Source: Pseudomonadota bacterium (lineage in GTDB: Bacteria > Pseudomonadota > Gammaproteobacteria > Burkholderiales > Rhodocyclaceae). Taken from it: a DNA stretch of 64,000 bases. The stretch lies in contig JAFEDK010000025.1 of assembly GCA_018241665.1 (NCBI GenBank), positions 62,001 to 126,000 on the forward strand, written 5' to 3'. This document shows positions 61,192 to 64,000 of this stretch, piece by piece. The position numbers were made by a program, and so were the translations under genes. How positions within the stretch are numbered: position 1 is the stretch's first letter; the number at the start of each line of letters is the position of its first letter. The notes under the pieces were generated by a model. That model was given only the letters and a program-made list of their open reading frames with translations, did not search any database and was not told the DNA's origin.

Positions 61192-62220
61192 ATGACGTTT
61201 TCCGCCCAGGAAGCCCTGCAACGCACCATCGATCATCGCGAGATCTTCTACGACGAGATGCTGTCGCTGATGCGCCAGATCATGGCCGGCGAGATTTCGC
61301 CGGTGATGACCGCCGCCATCCTCACTGGCCTGCGGGTCAAGAAGGAGACCATCGGCGAAATCTCTGCCGCTGCAACGGTGATGCGCGAGCTGGCGACGAA
61401 GGTCACGGTGCCCTACGACCGCCACTTCCTCGACGTGGTCGGTACCGGCGGTGACGGTTCCCACACCTTCAACATCTCCACCGCCACCATCTTCGTGGCG
61501 GCCGCCGGTGGCGCCAAGATCGCCAAGCATGGCGGGCGCAGCGTTTCCAGCAAGTCGGGCAGCGCCGACGTGCTGGAAGCCCTGGGCGTGAATCTCAACC
61601 TCAACGCCCAGCAGGTGGCCGAGTGCGTGCAGGAGACCGGCATCGGTTTCATGTTCGCCCCCAACCACCACAGCGCGATGAAGAACGTGGCGCCGGTGCG
61701 CCGCGAGATGGGCGTGCGCACGCTGTTCAACATCCTCGGCCCGCTGACCAACCCGGCCGGTGCGCCGAACACCCTGCTCGGCGTGTTCCACCCCGACCTG
61801 GTCGGCATCTGCGTGCGCGTGATGCAGCGCCTCGGCGCCGAGCACGTGCTGGTGGTGTACGGCCGCGACGGCATGGACGAGGTTTCCCTCGGCGCGGCGA
61901 CGCTGGTCGGCGAGCTGAAGGACGGCGAGATCCGCGAGTACGAGATCCACCCGGAAGACTATGGCCTGCTGATGAAGTCCAGCCGCAGCCTCAAGGTCAG
62001 CACCGCCGACGAATCGAAGGAGATGCTCCTCGGCGTGCTCGACAACCACGCCGGGCCGGCCCGCGAGATCGTCGTGCTGAACGCCGGTACCGCGCTGTAC
62101 ACGGCCAACGTGGTCGACTCCATCGGCGAGGGCATCGCCCGTGCCCGCGAGGTGCTGGTCTCCGGCGAGGCCCGCGCCAAGCTGGAAGCCTTCGTCGCCT
62201 GTACCAGGAAATTTGCCTGA
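61192..62220 (+). CDS. trpD: Anthranilate phosphoribosyltransferase
   Basis: 342 aa. The PRPP-binding [49 protein letters not shown] region is fully conserved, as are [37 protein letters not shown] and [24 protein letters not shown]. It couples anthranilate to PRPP. A REP element begins 4 bp after its stop, separating it from trpC. Confidence 0.96.
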   Translation: MTFSAQEALQRTIDHREIFYDEMLSLMRQIMAGEISPVMTAAILTGLRVKKETIGEISAAATVMRELATKVTVPYDRHFLDVVGTGGDGSHTFNISTATIFVAAAGGAKIAKHGGRSVSSKSGSADVLEALGVNLNLNAQQVAECVQETGIGFMFAPNHHSAMKNVAPVRREMGVRTLFNILGPLTNPAGAPNTLLGVFHPDLVGICVRVMQRLGAEHVLVVYGRDGMDEVSLGAATLVGELKDGEIREYEIHPEDYGLLMKSSRSLKVSTADESKEMLLGVLDNHAGPAREIVVLNAGTALYTANVVDSIGEGIARAREVLVSGEARAKLEAFVACTRKFA

Positions 62221-62224
62221 CCCC

Positions 62225-62292
62225 GTAGGGGCGAATTCATTCGCCCGCAGTGCATTGATCGACCTCCGCGGGCGAATGAATTCGCCCCCACA
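62225..62292. repeat. REP/BIME-like element, copy 10, inside the trp operon
   Basis: GTAGGGGCGAATTC-type left head, 23-nt spacer, right arm ending CGCCCCCACA. The CAGGAG ribosome site of trpC begins in the element's last bases (62291-62296). Confidence 0.92.
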
Positions 62293-62302
62293 GGAGAACT
62301 GA

Positions 62303-63091
62303 ATGTCCGACATCCTCAACAAGATCCTCGCCGTGAAGCGCGAGGAAGTGGCCGCCGCCCGCGCCGCCGTCTCCGACGCCGCGGTGCGCGAGCAGGCTGC
62401 CGCCCAGCCCGCCGCCCGTGACTTCGTTGGCGCGATCCGCGCCAAGATCGCCGCCGGCCAGGCCGCGGTGATTTCCGAGATCAAGAAGGCCAGCCCGTCG
62501 AAGGGGGTGATCCGCGCCGACTTCCGTCCGGCCGAGATTGCCGCCAGCTACGAGAAGGCCGGCGCCGCCTGTCTGTCGGTGCTGACCGACCGCCAGTTCT
62601 TCCAGGGCGCCCCCGAATACCTGCAGGCCGCCCGCGCCGCCTGCAGCCTGCCGGCCCTGCGCAAGGACTTCCTGGTCGATCCCTACCAGGTCTATGAAGC
62701 CCGCGCGATGGGCGCTGACGCGATCCTGCTGATCGCCGCCGCGCTGAGCCTGGCCGAGATGCAGGAGATGGAAGCCATCGCCGAGAGCCTCGGCCTCGGC
62801 GTGCTGGTTGAAGTGCACAACGGCGCCGAGCTCGACCTCGCGCTGCAACTGCGCACGCCGCTGATGGGCGTCAACAACCGCAACCTGCGCACCTTCGAGG
62901 TCAGCCTGCAGACCACCCTTGACCTACTGCCGCGCATCCCGGCGGAGCGCATCGTCGTCACCGAGTCGGGCATCCTGCAGCCGGCCGACGTGGCGTTGAT
63001 GCGGGCCAACAAGGTCAATGCCTTCCTGGTCGGCGAAGCCTTCATGCGTGTCGACGATCCGGGCACTGGCCTGGCCAGCCTGTTCGGCTGA
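62303..63091 (+). CDS. trpC: Indole-3-glycerol phosphate synthase
   Basis: 262 aa, monofunctional TIM barrel. Motifs are [108 protein letters not shown] and [11 protein letters not shown]. It closes the indole ring. Its ribosome site abuts REP copy 10. Confidence 0.96.
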   Translation: MSDILNKILAVKREEVAAARAAVSDAAVREQAAAQPAARDFVGAIRAKIAAGQAAVISEIKKASPSKGVIRADFRPAEIAASYEKAGAACLSVLTDRQFFQGAPEYLQAARAACSLPALRKDFLVDPYQVYEARAMGADAILLIAAALSLAEMQEMEAIAESLGLGVLVEVHNGAELDLALQLRTPLMGVNNRNLRTFEVSLQTTLDLLPRIPAERIVVTESGILQPADVALMRANKVNAFLVGEAFMRVDDPGTGLASLFG

Positions 63092-63094
63092 TCC

Positions 63095-64000
63095 ATGAGT
63101 GACGCGCCGGAGCAGCCCGCTGCCGATCCGGCGCCGGACGGTGCTCCGCCGCCGTCCACATCTCCATCCTCCTCATCGAGTCGTGAGGCGGTCCCCGCCC
63201 GCCTGCTGCGCGGGGTGCTGGCGGCCGTGCTCGGCCTGCTCACCGCCGTCGTGCTGCTGCTCGGCTGGCTCGGCGCCAGCGAGTCCGGCCTGCGGGCGCT
63301 GGCCGGGTTGGCCAATGGTCTCAGCGGCGGCCTGCTGAGCCTCGACAAGCCGCAAGGCTATCTCCTCGGTGAATTCAAGCTCGGCAGCCTGCAACTGCGC
63401 ACGCCAACGCTGCAACTGGAGATCCGCAATCTGGCGGTGGACTGGCGTCCGGGCGCGCTGGCGAACCGTCGTCTCGACGTGGCCTCGCTGGCGGCGTCCG
63501 AGCTGCGCGTCGCGAGCCTTCCCGACGACACGCCGCTGAGCCTGCCGCTCAGCCTGGAACTCCCCATCGCCGTCCACCTCGGCAGCGTCCGCGTCGATCG
63601 CCTGCTCACCGGCAAGCTGGTCGATGGTCAGGCCGCGCCGCCGGATCTGGAACTCACCGGGCTCGACGGCAGCCTCGAGTCGGATGGGCGCCATCACGAT
63701 TTTTCAAAATTGAAGGCTGCTGCGCCTTTCGGCCAGCTAGCGGCCAGCGGCCGCCTCGACGGTCGGCGGCCTTTCGCCTTGAAGGCCATGGCCAGCCTGA
63801 ACACCCGTCAAGCTGGCGAAGCCTACGCGATCGAGGCGCAGGCCGATGGCACGCTGGAAACGCTGGCGCTCCATGCCAAGGCCAAAGGGGGCGGCATGGA
63901 GGGGGCGGCCCAGGTGCAGGCCACGCCTTTCGCGGCATTACCGCTGCGCTCGGCCAAGCTTCGTGTGCAGGGCGTGGACCCGAGCCGTTTCCATGCCGCC
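63095..64000 (+). CDS. tamB: TamB/AsmA-like translocation and assembly module protein, N-terminal part
   Basis: The frame is open from ATG 63095 to the window end (302 codons). A proline/serine-rich start of about 30 residues precedes one signal-anchor helix (about 38-60; LLRGVLAAVLGLLTAVVLLLG), then repetitive beta strands such as GYLLGEFKLGSLQLRTPTLQLEIRNLAVDWRP, typical of the TamB N-terminus. Full proteins exceed 1200 residues, so most lies outside. It spans the periplasm in lipid or autotransporter traffic to the outer membrane. It begins 3 bp after the trpC stop. Confidence 0.82.
   Translation, partial: MSDAPEQPAADPAPDGAPPPSTSPSSSSSREAVPARLLRGVLAAVLGLLTAVVLLLGWLGASESGLRALAGLANGLSGGLLSLDKPQGYLLGEFKLGSLQLRTPTLQLEIRNLAVDWRPGALANRRLDVASLAASELRVASLPDDTPLSLPLSLELPIAVHLGSVRVDRLLTGKLVDGQAAPPDLELTGLDGSLESDGRHHDFSKLKAAAPFGQLAASGRLDGRRPFALKAMASLNTRQAGEAYAIEAQADGTLETLALHAKAKGGGMEGAAQVQATPFAALPLRSAKLRVQGVDPSRFHAA

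Overview
The window is about 64 kb of very GC-rich, densely coding proteobacterial chromosome. Several features point to a Rhodocyclales-type betaproteobacterium (Azospira/Azonexus/Azoarcus/Zoogloea-like). These are nitrogen-fixation accessory genes (NifZ, a NifX/NifB-C-like protein, a NifF-type flavodoxin, a thioredoxin-fold [2Fe-2S] ferredoxin) with sigma-54 promoters, an apaG-rpe-gph-trpEGDC-tamB block, a phasin, a PEP-CTERM protein and an exosortase-associated acyltransferase. The taxonomic placement is inference from gene content; no rRNA is present.

Layout. 1-3636: end of an RND adaptor gene, an RND efflux pump and a small membrane protein. 3697-9644: a signalling module with a CHASE/multi-PAS histidine kinase, a receiver-HATPase protein and a receiver-PAS-PP2C phosphatase. 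9900-13992: nitrate assimilation, with the ANTAR antiterminator NasT followed by the ABC nitrate importer nrtABC. An NtrC-like dyad, a sigma-54 promoter and an attenuator-like leader precede nrtA. 14191-23216: a nitroreductase, a phasin and the nif accessory genes, then an acyltransferase divergent from a ThiF/nitroreductase/CDF operon, a YaiI protein and a ferredoxin. 23523-28745: a Wolinella-type frdCAB fumarate reductase with an extra FrdB-like [2Fe-2S] domain protein, then a lone TRAP solute-binding protein. 28845-31689: an ada-alkB-alkA alkylation-repair operon. 31980-40928: aldehyde dehydrogenase, a secreted zincin-like protein, GST/PNPOx divergent from a LysR regulator, ovoA, dinB and an NTF2-like protein. 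41369-46690: a PEP-CTERM phytase-like protein, an Atm1-type ABC exporter, a LysE exporter and a soluble CZB chemoreceptor. 47116-49889: an operon of a tandem SagB-like flavoprotein, a rhodanese-ankyrin protein and a small unknown, preceded by an exact NifA upstream activator sequence and a sigma-54 promoter. 49952-54593: a PAS-GGDEF-EAL protein and an Aer-like chemoreceptor. 54616-64000: apaG, rpe, an inserted glxA/MFS pair, gph, trpEGDC and the start of tamB.

Ten copies of a 67-70 bp REP/BIME-like element are scattered between genes. Each has two inverted GGGCGAATTCATTCGCCC arms separated by a 23-nt spacer. Two copies sit inside operons (nrtA/nrtB, trpD/trpC), a third lies between alkB and alkA, and two are bordered by short tandem arrays apparently grown from the element's own end sequence.

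The most interesting points are the NifA-type SagB/rhodanese-ankyrin operon, the nitrate leader with its complete NtrC/sigma-54/attenuator arrangement, the acyltransferase/ThiF/nitroreductase locus, the domain-only FrdB paralogue with a duplicated frdB start site, and the REP-borne tandem arrays. No tRNA, rRNA, CRISPR array or transposase gene was seen.
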